This document shows, one piece after another, positions 8,167 to 16,123 of a stretch of DNA of 32,418 nucleotides. The position numbers and the translations under genes are program-made. How positions within the stretch are numbered: position 1 is the stretch's first letter; the number at the start of each line of letters is the position of its first letter. Below the pieces are notes generated by a model. That model worked only from the letters and a program-made list of their open reading frames with translations. It did no database searches and was not told the origin of the DNA. Source of the DNA: Cryobacterium inferilacus (GTDB lineage Bacteria; Actinomycetota; Actinomycetes; Actinomycetales; Microbacteriaceae); contig NZ_JAIEUL010000025.1 of the NCBI RefSeq assembly GCF_019599185.1, positions 1-32,418 of the forward strand, read 5' to 3'.

Positions 8167-9396
8167 TCACGGTTGGGTGGCGTCGTCGGGGACGACGAAC
8201 GCCCACTCGGGCAGGTGCCCGCTGCCGATCATCTGCTCAAGCAGCCTGGCCATTCCGTAGCCGGCGTCGATGTCGAGCGCGGTGTCGAGGTAGACGCCGG
8301 CGACCGAACCCTGGCCGAGTGCCCAGCTCAGCCACGCGATCATGCACAGCGGCGCGGGCCGGGTGGGGCGCGGCGCCATGGCCACGAGCAGCTTGAGCAG
8401 CCGGATGCCGCGGTCGATGCGTTCGGGATCCGGCCGGCGCGGGCTGTCGCCGAGCATCAGGTCACCGGTGGTCGGCGTCGATTCCACGAACTCCCGCCCC
8501 GTGGCGGCATCGGCGGCGACCACGTCATCCATGCTCAGGCCGGTCTCGCGCTGGCGCTGGGCGTAGTGCCGGTTGAGCGCATGGGCCCTACGCCCCGCGT
8601 CCTCGCCGAAGGCGAACTGCAGCATCATTTGATCGCGGGTTGCCGGCCCCTGAACGAGGAACAGCAGTGCGGCGATTTCGTCGATGCTGAGTTCGGCGGG
8701 GTTCGCTCCCAGCACAGTCTCGGCCGTTCCGACCGGGTCGAGCATGTCGCCGACCATTTCGATCAGTTCGGGGATGGGCCCCATGTCGGGCCCCAGCCGT
8801 TGGTAGCGTGCCAGTCGCCTGGCGCAGCGCTCTCTGGTGGCCAGGTCCACCTTGGGCAGGTCGGCTCCGGTGTGCAGCTTGGCGAGATCCCGTCTGGCGT
8901 CGCCAGGAATCCTGCCGTTCACGCTGGACGTCGCGATTTCGGTCAGCGGGTGCCGGGCAGAGCCGTTCCGCCGCCTGGGCGCCGGTTCGTCGGCTTCGAG
9001 GTAGGAGGCCCAGCCGTCACCGGCGACGCACAGGGCGTCGCGCACGAGGAAGCCGGCCTGCTCCGCTCGATGCCGGATCGCGGCCAGGAAGGTCCCCTGC
9101 GGCAGGTCGGCGGCCGTGACGGTGTTCTCGCCGATGACCGCGTCGGTGTAGACGACAGGGACGAGGGCGTCCACGCCGGGGATCCGGCACAGCGTGCCAA
9201 GCAACGTGCCGGCGATGCGGCGCAGTTCCTGTGGTCCGGCGGGGTCGGCGGGAAGGTTGAACCGCAGAGCACCGCAGGTGCGGTTGCCGCGGAACGCGAC
9301 GAGTACCAGGCTCTGTTCCGGCAGGAAGCCGACGAGCTGCGGTACGAGGGCGAGGAAATCCTGGCGGGTCGGGGTCTTCACGATTGTCTTGGTCAT
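8167..9396 (-). CDS. DUF4192 domain protein
   Basis: A 409-residue protein of unknown function, typical of Actinobacteria. It opens with the diagnostic stretch LVPQLVGFLPEQSLVLVAF directly after the start, followed by a mixed alpha/beta region and a helical C-terminal half. A segment near residues 355-395 (IAWLSWALGQG, then DTALDIDAGYGMARLLEQM) resembles the helical repeat at the end of this family. No signal peptide or membrane segment is seen. The ATG at 9396 is chosen because the family motif follows it within 20 residues; the open frame extends upstream to 9714 but that part is low-complexity shadow. It converges with the aminotransferase (9 nt apart) and is divergent from the acetate transporter. 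I cannot assign a function. Confidence 0.88.
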   Translation of the reverse strand: MTKTIVKTPTRQDFLALVPQLVGFLPEQSLVLVAFRGNRTCGALRFNLPADPAGPQELRRIAGTLLGTLCRIPGVDALVPVVYTDAVIGENTVTAADLPQGTFLAAIRHRAEQAGFLVRDALCVAGDGWASYLEADEPAPRRRNGSARHPLTEIATSSVNGRIPGDARRDLAKLHTGADLPKVDLATRERCARRLARYQRLGPDMGPIPELIEMVGDMLDPVGTAETVLGANPAELSIDEIAALLFLVQGPATRDQMMLQFAFGEDAGRRAHALNRHYAQRQRETGLSMDDVVAADAATGREFVESTPTTGDLMLGDSPRRPDPERIDRGIRLLKLLVAMAPRPTRPAPLCMIAWLSWALGQGSVAGVYLDTALDIDAGYGMARLLEQMIGSGHLPEWAFVVPDDATQP

Positions 9397-9418
9397 GGGC
9401 CCACCCTGCGCGAGCACC

Positions 9419-9480
9419 GGTCCGCGCGGGCCTGTTCGGGCGGACCTGTGCAGAACTCGCGCCACACTCGCCTGTGCACA
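9419..9480. promoter_or_regulatory. Repeat-rich divergent control region, DUF4192/acetate transporter
   Basis: Three structures sit in this 137-nt gap: an inverted repeat GGTCCGC/GCGGACC (9419-9425 and 9440-9446), a direct repeat CCTGTGCA (9445-9452 and 9471-9478, 26 nt apart) and a palindrome TGTGCACA (9473-9480) overlapping the second copy. They are candidate operators for carbon-source control of the transporter. No regulator is identified. Confidence 0.35.
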
Positions 9481-9516
9481 CCGGAGCCCGACCGCTCGGA
9501 GTGGGTGATTCCGGCT

Positions 9517-9522
9517 GATAAT
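9517..9522 (+). promoter_or_regulatory. Candidate -10 (GATAAT) of acetate transporter
   Basis: GATAAT lies 10 nt before the ATG at 9533, matching five of six consensus positions. No clear -35 or ribosome site is visible, so a very short leader is expected. Confidence 0.5.
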
Positions 9523-9532
9523 CTCGTACCAA

Positions 9533-10168
9533 ATGACACAGATTAATATGACTAATCCGGGTGCCCCCGTGGCGTCCGCGACAGCACCCTCCGCACCCGC
9601 AGCACCCCCCGCAGCCTCCCCCCTCGCCGACCCTGGCGCCCTGGGTTTGGGCGCCTTCGCGCTCACCACCTTCGTGCTCAGCATGTCGAACACCGGCATC
9701 GTGCCGTCCAGCATCGCGGTGCTCGGTCTGGCCCTGTTCTACGGCGGAATCGCCCAGGTCATCGCCGGCATCTGGGAGTTGCGCAACGGCAACACCTTCG
9801 GCGCCACCGCGTTCACCTCCTTCGGCGCGTTCTGGCTGGCGTTCTGGTACCTGGAAAGCACCGGCGGCAACGTGGAAGCCGGCGCTGCCGGAATGGGCAC
9901 GTTCCTGCTCGCCTGGACGATCTTCACGGCGTACATGACCGTGGTCGCCCAGAAGACCAACGGCTCGATCTTCATGGTCTTCGTCGCGCTCACGATCACG
10001 TTCGCCCTGCTCACCATCGGTGCGTACACCGGAATCACCGCGATCCACCAGCTCGGCGGTTGGTTCGGCATCCTCACCGCGCTGCTGGCCTGGTACGGCT
10101 CGGTCGCCGTCGTCTTCAACGCGACCGCCGGTCGCGCAGCCCTCCCCGTCTGGCCCGCCAAGAAGTAG
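9533..10168 (+). CDS. Acetate uptake transporter (GPR1/FUN34/YaaH family)
   Basis: A 211-residue integral membrane protein with six predicted hydrophobic segments from about residue 37 onward. The family signature near the first helix (NPxPLGL in most members) is present as DPGALGLGAFALTTF. The N-terminal 30 residues are a Pro/Ala-rich cytoplasmic tail. Relatives such as SatP import acetate and succinate with protons. The GG-rich turns (YGGIAQVIAGIWELRNGNTF, TSFGAFW) are typical of the family. It stands alone between divergent and convergent neighbours and ends in a strong terminator, so it is monocistronic. An internal ATG at 9548 is an alternative start. Confidence 0.93.
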   Translation: MTQINMTNPGAPVASATAPSAPAAPPAASPLADPGALGLGAFALTTFVLSMSNTGIVPSSIAVLGLALFYGGIAQVIAGIWELRNGNTFGATAFTSFGAFWLAFWYLESTGGNVEAGAAGMGTFLLAWTIFTAYMTVVAQKTNGSIFMVFVALTITFALLTIGAYTGITAIHQLGGWFGILTALLAWYGSVAVVFNATAGRAALPVWPAKK

Positions 10169-10184
10169 TTCTCACCGCGCGGAG

Positions 10185-10219
10185 AAGCCCCGAGAACCGT
10201 CCTGGTTTTCGGGGCTTTT
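10185..10219 (+). terminator. Rho-independent terminator after acetate transporter
   Basis: A 14-bp stem with one G-T wobble pairs 10185-10198 with 10204-10217 around a 5-nt loop, and the downstream arm runs into TTTT at 10216-10219. It lies 16 nt after the transporter stop. Confidence 0.88.
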
Positions 10220-10242
10220 CTCGCGCCACGCGGTCGGCTGGG

Positions 10243-12204
10243 CTACTCGATGGCCGCAGCGAATTGGGAGTCGTAGAGCGCACGGTACGGCCCGTTGGCG
10301 GCCAGGAGTTCCTGGTGACTGCCCTGCTCCACGATGTGACCGGCCTCCATCACCAGGATCAGGTCGGCGTCGCGGATGGTCGACAGCCGGTGCGCGATCA
10401 CGAAGCTGGTGCGATCCGCCCTGAGCGCCTTCATGGCGTGCTGCACGAGCACCTCGGTGCGGGTGTCGACGGAGCTGGTGGCTTCGTCGAGGATCAGCAC
10501 GCTCGGCCGGGCCAGGAACGCCCGAGCGATGGTCAGCAGCTGCTTCTCCCCCGCGCTGACGTTGCCGCCCTCGTCGTCCAGCACGGTGTCGTAGCCATCC
10601 GGAAGAGAGTGCACGAACCTGTCCACGTAGGTGGCCTTGGCTGCCTCGAGAATCTGTTCCTCGGTGGCGTCAGGGCGGCCGTAGGCGATGTTGTCACGGA
10701 TGCTGCCGCCGAACAGCCAGGTGTCTTGCAGCACCATCCCCATCCGGCCGCGCAGGTCGTCCCTCCTCATCCGGGCGATATCCACGCCGTCCAGGGTGAT
10801 CCGGCCCCGATCGAGCTCGTAGAAACGCATCATCAGGTTCACCAGGGTGGTCTTGCCGGCCCCGGTCGGGCCCACGATAGCCACGGTCTGGCCGGGTTCG
10901 GCCACGAGGTTCAGCCCCTCGATCAGCGGCTTGTCCGCGCTGTAGCTGAACGACACGTCCTCGAACACCAATCGACCATGGGTCTCGACCGGAGTCTCGG
11001 CCGGTTCGGCGTCCGGGGTCTGCTCGTCGGCATCCAGCAGCTCGAAGACCCGCTCGGCACTGGCGACACCGGACTGCAGCAGATTCGCCATCGACCCGAG
11101 CTGCGCGAGCGGCTGGGTGAACTGGCGGGAGTACTGGATGAACGCCTGCACGTCACCGAGCTGCATGGCGCCGGAGGCGACCTGTAGCCCACCGACAACG
11201 GCGATGGCCACGTAGACCAGGTTGCCGATGAAGGTCATGGCTGGCATGATCATGCCGCTGACGAACTGGGCGCCGAAGCTGGCCTGATAGAGCTCGTCGT
11301 TCTTCGCCGCGAAACGCTGCTCCACCTCTTTCTGCCGACCGAAGACCTTGACCAGGGCGTGCCCGGAGAAGGTCTCCTCGATCTGCCCGTTGAGCTCACC
11401 GGTGTGCTTCCACTGGGCCACGAACAGCTTCTGCGAGCGTTTCGCGATCAGCACGGTGGTCACGAGCGTGAGCGGCACGGTCACCAGGGCGATCACCGCG
11501 AGCAGCGGCGAGAGCAGCAGCATCATCACGATGACGCCGATGACGGTGAGCAGAGAGGTGACCACCTGACTCAGCGACTGTTGCAGGCTCTGCGAGATGT
11601 TGTCGACGTCGTTGGTCACCCGACTGAGCAGCTCGCCGCGTTTGACGGTATCGAAGTAGCCCAGCGGCAACCGGTTGATCTTCGCCTCGATCTCCTCGCG
11701 CAGCCGATACACGGTGCGCTGCACGACGGCGTTGAGCACGAGGGCCTGCAGCCAGCTGAACACCGACGCGAAAATGTACAGCGCCAACACCCAGAACAGC
11801 ACGGCGGACAGCGCCGCGAAGTCGATACCGAGACCAGGGGTGAGGGTCATCGCGCTGAGCATGTCGGCCTGCGCGGTGTCGCCGGATGCGCGGAGCCCCG
11901 CGATGACCTCGTCCTGGGTGGCCCCGGCCGGGAGGGTCTTGCTGACCACGCCGGAGAAGATCAGGTTGGTGCCCTCGCCGAGCAGGCGTGGCCCGATCAC
12001 CGAGAACGTCACGCTGATCACGGCGAGTACCAGCACCAGAGCGAGCCACAGCCGCTCCGGACGCAGCGTGCCGACCAGCCGTTTCGCGCTCGGTGCGAAA
12101 TTCATGGCCTTCTCGGCCGGCATGTTCATACCGCCGAACGGACCGCCGCCGCGTTGCGGACGCGCCTGCACCTTGTCGTCGGCGGTCTCGGTCGCGTCGC
12201 TCAT
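10243..12204 (-). CDS. ABC exporter half, catalytic-site subunit
   Basis: A 653-residue half-transporter: a six-helix type IV exporter domain (about residues 50-355) and a nucleotide-binding domain with Walker A GPTGAGKTTL (about 445) and Walker B LILDEATSSVD (about 571), keeping the catalytic glutamate. Its signature motif is NVSAGEKQ rather than LSGGQ. The partner encoded upstream (12201-13934) has the opposite pattern. Together they form one consensus site (Walker A/B here plus SGGQ of the partner) and one degenerate site, as in TM287/288 and BmrCD type heterodimers, which export drugs, lipids or peptides. The start ATG overlaps the partner stop by 4 nt. A 45-residue polar Gly/Pro-rich N-terminal extension precedes the first helix. 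The substrate is unknown. Confidence 0.94.
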   Translation of the reverse strand: MSDATETADDKVQARPQRGGGPFGGMNMPAEKAMNFAPSAKRLVGTLRPERLWLALVLVLAVISVTFSVIGPRLLGEGTNLIFSGVVSKTLPAGATQDEVIAGLRASGDTAQADMLSAMTLTPGLGIDFAALSAVLFWVLALYIFASVFSWLQALVLNAVVQRTVYRLREEIEAKINRLPLGYFDTVKRGELLSRVTNDVDNISQSLQQSLSQVVTSLLTVIGVIVMMLLLSPLLAVIALVTVPLTLVTTVLIAKRSQKLFVAQWKHTGELNGQIEETFSGHALVKVFGRQKEVEQRFAAKNDELYQASFGAQFVSGMIMPAMTFIGNLVYVAIAVVGGLQVASGAMQLGDVQAFIQYSRQFTQPLAQLGSMANLLQSGVASAERVFELLDADEQTPDAEPAETPVETHGRLVFEDVSFSYSADKPLIEGLNLVAEPGQTVAIVGPTGAGKTTLVNLMMRFYELDRGRITLDGVDIARMRRDDLRGRMGMVLQDTWLFGGSIRDNIAYGRPDATEEQILEAAKATYVDRFVHSLPDGYDTVLDDEGGNVSAGEKQLLTIARAFLARPSVLILDEATSSVDTRTEVLVQHAMKALRADRTSFVIAHRLSTIRDADLILVMEAGHIVEQGSHQELLAANGPYRALYDSQFAAAIE

Positions 12205-13934
12205 GAGGTCGCCTCCGCAGCCAGCTGGGATTCGGTGATCTCCTGGTAGGTCGACGAGGTCGCCAGGAGTTCGTCGTGGGTACCGCCGGCCACGATCCGG
12301 CCGTCTTCGACCACCAGGATCTGGTCGGCGTCGACGATCGTCGACACCCGCTGGGCCACGATGATCATGGTGGCATCGCCGACGTCCTCGGCCAGCGCGG
12401 CCCGCAGTCGGGCATCCGTGGCGAGGTCGAGCGCCGAGAAGGAATCATCGAAGATGTACAGCTCCGGCCGTTTCACCAGGGCCCTGGCGATCGCGAGGCG
12501 TTGCCGTTGCCCGCCGGACACGTTGGTGCCGCCCTGCGAGATCGGCGCGTCCAGACCGCCGTCGAGTCGTTCGACGAAGTCGCGCGCCTGCGCGGTCTCC
12601 AGTGCCTGCCAGATCTGGGCCTCTGTGGCATCCGGTTTGCCGTAGAGCAGGTTGCTGCGCACGGTACCGGAGAACAGGTACGGCTTCTGCGGCACCAGGC
12701 CGATGTGGCCCCAGAGCAGGTCGGTGTTCAGCTCGCGCACGTCGACACCGTCGAACAGCACGGTGCCGCTGGTGGCGTCGAAGAGGCGCGGCAACAGGTT
12801 GACCAGGGTGGTCTTGCCCGAGCCCGTGCTGCCGATGATGGCGGTGGTGAAACCGGGCCTGGCGACGAAGCTGATGTCGCTGAGCACCGGCTGCTCGGCG
12901 CCAGGGTAGGCGAAGCTCACACCGCGCAGTTCCAGCTCGCCGCGTCCGGTGGTCTCGTTCACCGGGTTCGCCGGCGGGATGACGCTCGAGGCCGTGTTGA
13001 GCACCTCGCCGATCCGGTCCGCCGACACCGTGGCGCGGGGAATCATCACGGCCATGAAGGTGGCCATCATGACGGCCATCAGAATCTGCATGAGGTAGCT
13101 GAGGAACGCGATCAGCGTGCCCACCTGCATCGACCCGTCTTCGATGCGGAACGCACCGAACCAGATCACGGCGACGCTGGAGACGTTGAGCACCAGCATC
13201 ACGACCGGGAACATCAGCGCCATCAGCCGGCCGGCCTGCAGGGCTGTCTGGGTGACATCCGTGTTGGCCTGGCCGAAGCGGCGGGTCTCCACCTCTTCAC
13301 GAACGAACGCGCGAATCACCCGGATACCGGTGAGCTGCTCGCGCAGCACCCGGTTGACGGCGTCGATGCGCACCTGCATCACCCGGAACAGCGGCACCAT
13401 CCGCACAATGATCAGACCGACGGCCACGAGCAGTACGGGCACGCTGACGGCGATCAGCCAGGACAATTCGAGATCCTGACGCATCGCCATGATCACCCCA
13501 CCGATGGACAGGATGGGGGCGGAGACGAGCAGTGTGCAGGTGGTGAGCACCAGCATCTGCACCTGTTGCACGTCATTGGTGGAGCGGGTGATCAGCGACG
13601 GGGCGCCGAACCGGCTGACCTCTTGCTCGGAGAACTCGCCCACCCGGGTGAAAACGGCGCCGCGCAGGTCACGGCCGAGTGCCATCGCCGCCTTGGCACC
13701 GAAGTAGACCGCGATGATGGCGCAGATGATCTGGCCGAGGGTGATCAGCAGCATCACCCCACCGACGCGGAGGATGTAGCCGGTGTCGCCCGTGGCCACA
13801 CCCTCGTCGATGATGTCGGCGTTCAGCGCGGGGAGGTAGAGCGAGGCGATCGACTGGGCCAGCTGGAAGACGACGACGGCCACCAGCAGCCGCCAATGCG
13901 GTCGGAGGTACCGGACAAGCAGTCTCCAGAGCAT
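12201..13934 (-). CDS. ABC exporter half, degenerate-site subunit
   Basis: A 577-residue half-transporter with six membrane helices (about residues 10-310) and a nucleotide-binding domain: Walker A GSTGSGKTTL (about 370), signature NVSGGQRQ and Walker B YIFDDSFSALD. The usual catalytic glutamate after Walker B is aspartate (DDS instead of DEA), marking the non-hydrolysing site of a heterodimeric exporter. It is translationally coupled to both neighbours: its ATG shares one base with the aldo/keto reductase stop, and its stop overlaps the next ABC start by 4 nt. This order implies equal production of both halves. The substrate cannot be inferred. Confidence 0.95.
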   Translation of the reverse strand: MLWRLLVRYLRPHWRLLVAVVVFQLAQSIASLYLPALNADIIDEGVATGDTGYILRVGGVMLLITLGQIICAIIAVYFGAKAAMALGRDLRGAVFTRVGEFSEQEVSRFGAPSLITRSTNDVQQVQMLVLTTCTLLVSAPILSIGGVIMAMRQDLELSWLIAVSVPVLLVAVGLIIVRMVPLFRVMQVRIDAVNRVLREQLTGIRVIRAFVREEVETRRFGQANTDVTQTALQAGRLMALMFPVVMLVLNVSSVAVIWFGAFRIEDGSMQVGTLIAFLSYLMQILMAVMMATFMAVMIPRATVSADRIGEVLNTASSVIPPANPVNETTGRGELELRGVSFAYPGAEQPVLSDISFVARPGFTTAIIGSTGSGKTTLVNLLPRLFDATSGTVLFDGVDVRELNTDLLWGHIGLVPQKPYLFSGTVRSNLLYGKPDATEAQIWQALETAQARDFVERLDGGLDAPISQGGTNVSGGQRQRLAIARALVKRPELYIFDDSFSALDLATDARLRAALAEDVGDATMIIVAQRVSTIVDADQILVVEDGRIVAGGTHDELLATSSTYQEITESQLAAEATS

Positions 13935-14896
13935 CAGGCGAACAGTGCCGAGATGTACGCGACGTCTTCAGCGGTGGGCCGCCAGCTGCTGGCGGCCTCC
14001 GCGTTCTGCACGATCTGTTCCGGTTTGGTGGCGCCGGCGATGACGCTCGTCAGTCCTGGCTGGGCGAGCAGCCAGGCGAGGGTGGCCGCGAGCATGCTCA
14101 CGCCGCGGTCGTCGCAGAACTGCTGGTAGCGCTCGATGGTGTCCCAGGGGGCGTCGTCGAGAAGGTGCCGCCTGATCATCATGATCCGGCTGTCCGCCGG
14201 TCCTCCCGCCCGGCTGAACTTGCCGGTGAAGAGCCCGTTGTACAGCGGGAAGAACGGCAGGAATCCCAGGCCGTACGCGTTCACGGCGGGGATCACCTCG
14301 TCCTCGGCCTCCCGAACGAGCAGGCTGTACTCGTTCTGGGCGGAGATGAACGCCGGATGCCCGGACATGCGCGCGGTGAAATCGGCCTCGGCGATCTGCC
14401 AGCCGGCGAGGTTGGAGTGGCCGATGTAGCGGATCTTGCCTTCACGGATGAGATCGTCCAGCACCGAGAGCGTTTCCTCGATCGGCGTGTGCGGGTCGGG
14501 CCGGTGCAGCTGGTAGAGGTCGATCCAGTCGGTCTGCAGCCGGGTCAGGGACGCCTCAACGGCCAGGCGGATGTACCGGCGGGAGCCTCGAGCATCCCAG
14601 TCGGGACCGTTGGAACCGGCCATGTCCATGCCGAACTTGGTGGCCAGCACGATCTTCTCCCGCTTGCCGCGAAGGGCGTGCCCCATCAGGGTTTCGCTGA
14701 GCCCGCGCTCGGCGCCGTAGATGTCGGCGGTGTCGAACAGCGTGACACCGGTGTCGATCGCCGCGTCGATCACCCGCGCGGTACCTGACTGGTCTTCGGT
14801 GGTGGTGCCGGTGCGGCCGAAGTTGTTGCAGCCGAGCCCGATCGTCGAAACGACCAGCCCTGAATTGCCGAGAGTGCGATAGTCGATCTGAGCCAT
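13934..14896 (-). CDS. Aldo/keto reductase
   Basis: A 320-residue NADPH-dependent oxidoreductase with the (beta/alpha)8 family pattern. It begins IDYRTLGNSGLVVSTIGLG and carries the tetrad in FDTADIYG (Asp and Tyr, about residues 52-57), LATKFG (Lys, about 86) and LYQLHRPD (His, about 131). The C-terminal AGATKPEQIVQNAEA binds the cofactor. It resembles the YajO/PdxI-like or Tas-like group that reduces aldehydes and ketones. It is the first gene of a tightly coupled operon with the ABC exporter, so it may modify the exported compound or a related toxic carbonyl; this is inference. A TAGTCT -10 lies 6 nt before the ATG with no ribosome site, so translation is probably leaderless. Confidence 0.93.
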   Translation of the reverse strand: MAQIDYRTLGNSGLVVSTIGLGCNNFGRTGTTTEDQSGTARVIDAAIDTGVTLFDTADIYGAERGLSETLMGHALRGKREKIVLATKFGMDMAGSNGPDWDARGSRRYIRLAVEASLTRLQTDWIDLYQLHRPDPHTPIEETLSVLDDLIREGKIRYIGHSNLAGWQIAEADFTARMSGHPAFISAQNEYSLLVREAEDEVIPAVNAYGLGFLPFFPLYNGLFTGKFSRAGGPADSRIMMIRRHLLDDAPWDTIERYQQFCDDRGVSMLAATLAWLLAQPGLTSVIAGATKPEQIVQNAEAASSWRPTAEDVAYISALFA

Positions 14897-14902
14897 TGCA
14901 CC

Positions 14903-14908
14903 AGACTA
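14903..14908 (-). promoter_or_regulatory. Candidate -10 (TAGTCT) of aldo/keto reductase operon
   Basis: The hexamer lies exactly 6 nt upstream of the ATG at 14896 and fits TAnnnT. There is no Shine-Dalgarno, which suggests a leaderless mRNA. Confidence 0.45.
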
Positions 14909-15017
14909 TTCCTCTCCGAGGGCAGGGAAGCCCTCCTTTCGCCCCTCCTCCACAGGTCGTGATCGAGTGGAACATTCCCATGTCCGAAAACCGCCGGGGG
15001 CGCCCGTGCTCGCCGAC

Positions 15018-15023
15018 TACAGT
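15018..15023 (+). promoter_or_regulatory. Candidate -10 (TACAGT) of ogt-tag
   Basis: TACAGT lies 6 nt before the ATG at 15030, with no ribosome site between. It suggests a leaderless transcript. No convincing -35 is visible. Confidence 0.45.
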
Positions 15024-15029
15024 CGCAGT

Positions 15030-15539
15030 ATGAGCAGCCCAGCCCCCCTCCCCCCGAACCTGATCCGCGTGCCCAGTCCGCTCGGCGGCCTCGAGCTCAC
15101 CGGTGACGACAACGACGTCTGGTCGTTGGCCATCATCCGGAACGGTCATCTGCCGTTCGAGGGCCTGCCTGAGGTCCCCAATCCGCTCCTGGACACCGCG
15201 GCGGTGCAGCTGGCGGAGTATTTCGCCGGCGACAGGGTCAGCTTCGACGTGCCGGTGCGACTGTGCCGCGGCACCGTGTTCCAGCAGAGCGTGTGGCAGG
15301 GTCTGGCGGCGATCCCGTTCGGTTCTCACCTCTCCTATGGTGAGCTCGGCCGCTCGATCGGCAAGAGCGGGGCGGGCCGGGCCATCGGCGGTGCCGTCGG
15401 TGCCAACCCGGCGCCCATCCTCATCGGCTGTCACCGGGTGCTCGCGTCGAACGGTCGCATCACCGGGTTCAGTGCCGGAGAGGGCATCCCCACCAAGCAG
15501 TGGCTGCTGCGGCACGAGAACATCGAGTACGTCGGATGA
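15030..15539 (+). CDS. ogt: Methylated-DNA-protein cysteine methyltransferase, variant active site
   Basis: A 169-residue suicide repair protein that transfers the alkyl group from O6-alkylguanine to its own cysteine. The N-terminal half is the variable RNase-H-like part. The C-terminal half has FQQSVWQGLAAIPFG, SYGELGRSIG, RAIGGAVGANPAPI (arginine finger and Asn hinge) and GFSAGEGIPTKQWLLRHE. The active-site loop reads LIGCHRVLASNG, whereas almost all relatives have PCHRV; cysteine, histidine and arginine are retained but proline is glycine. The ATG at 15030 is chosen because it fits the family start and a -10 lies 6 nt upstream. Its stop overlaps the tag start (ATGA), giving a coupled alkylation-repair pair. 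Confidence 0.93.
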   Translation: MSSPAPLPPNLIRVPSPLGGLELTGDDNDVWSLAIIRNGHLPFEGLPEVPNPLLDTAAVQLAEYFAGDRVSFDVPVRLCRGTVFQQSVWQGLAAIPFGSHLSYGELGRSIGKSGAGRAIGGAVGANPAPILIGCHRVLASNGRITGFSAGEGIPTKQWLLRHENIEYVG

Positions 15540-16111
15540 ACACGTCAGTGGTGGTCGGTGATGACGGTGTCGCCCGATGCGGTTGGTCCGCCGGCGACAG
15601 CGAGTACCGGCGCTACCACGACGAGGAGTGGGGCCGGCCGCTGCGCAACGACCAACTGTTGTTCGAGAAACTCTGTCTGGAGGGCTTCCAGGCCGGGCTC
15701 AGTTGGATCACCATCCTCCGTCGCCGGCCCGCGTTCAGGGCCGCCTTCGCCGACTTCGATGTGGCCGCGGTGGCGGCGTTCACCGATGCGGACATCGAGC
15801 GGCTGCTCGGCGATGAGCGCATCATCCGGCACAGGGGCAAGATCACCGCCACCATCAGCAATGCCCGCACGACCCTGGCGCTGGACGAGAGCCTGACCGA
15901 GCTGATCTGGAGTTTCGCCCCGCCGGCGCGCACAGAGCCGCTTCGAGATCTGGCGGCCGTACCGGCGATCACGCCGGAGTCCACGGCGCTCAGCCGCGCA
16001 CTCCGCGCCCGCGGCTACAGGTTCGTCGGCCCGACCACCATGTACGCGCTGATGCAGTCCAGCGGCCTGGTCGACGATCACGTTGCCGGCTGCCACCGGT
16101 CCGGCGACTGA
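15536..16111 (+). CDS. tag: DNA-3-methyladenine glycosylase I
   Basis: A 191-residue base-excision enzyme that removes 3-methyladenine from alkylated DNA. The diagnostic start RCGWSAGDSEYRRYHDEEWG carries the zinc cysteine and the first zinc histidine (Cys about residue 16, His about 29). LCLEGFQAGLSWITILRRR and DADIERLLGDERIIRHRGKI follow, and the C-terminal GPTTMYALMQSSGLVDDHVAGC supplies the remaining zinc ligands (His and Cys). Start ATG 15536 overlaps the ogt stop by 4 nt, so both direct-reversal and excision repair of alkylation are made together. An upstream in-frame GTG at 15500 lies within ogt and is not needed by the family. It converges with mdh, 12 nt apart. Confidence 0.96.
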   Translation: MNTSVVVGDDGVARCGWSAGDSEYRRYHDEEWGRPLRNDQLLFEKLCLEGFQAGLSWITILRRRPAFRAAFADFDVAAVAAFTDADIERLLGDERIIRHRGKITATISNARTTLALDESLTELIWSFAPPARTEPLRDLAAVPAITPESTALSRALRARGYRFVGPTTMYALMQSSGLVDDHVAGCHRSGD

Positions 16112-16123
16112 CCGAGCGGCGAC

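Noticed and set aside
12276..14129. 617-codon open frame antisense to the ABC subunit and aldo/keto reductase
   Set aside because: His/Gly/Asp-rich composition with no motifs, lying opposite two well-recognised genes.
14967..14985. GGAACATTCC-like palindrome upstream of ogt as an SOS (LexA) box
   Set aside because: It does not match the actinobacterial CGAAC-N4-GTTCG form; the arms are only 4 bp.
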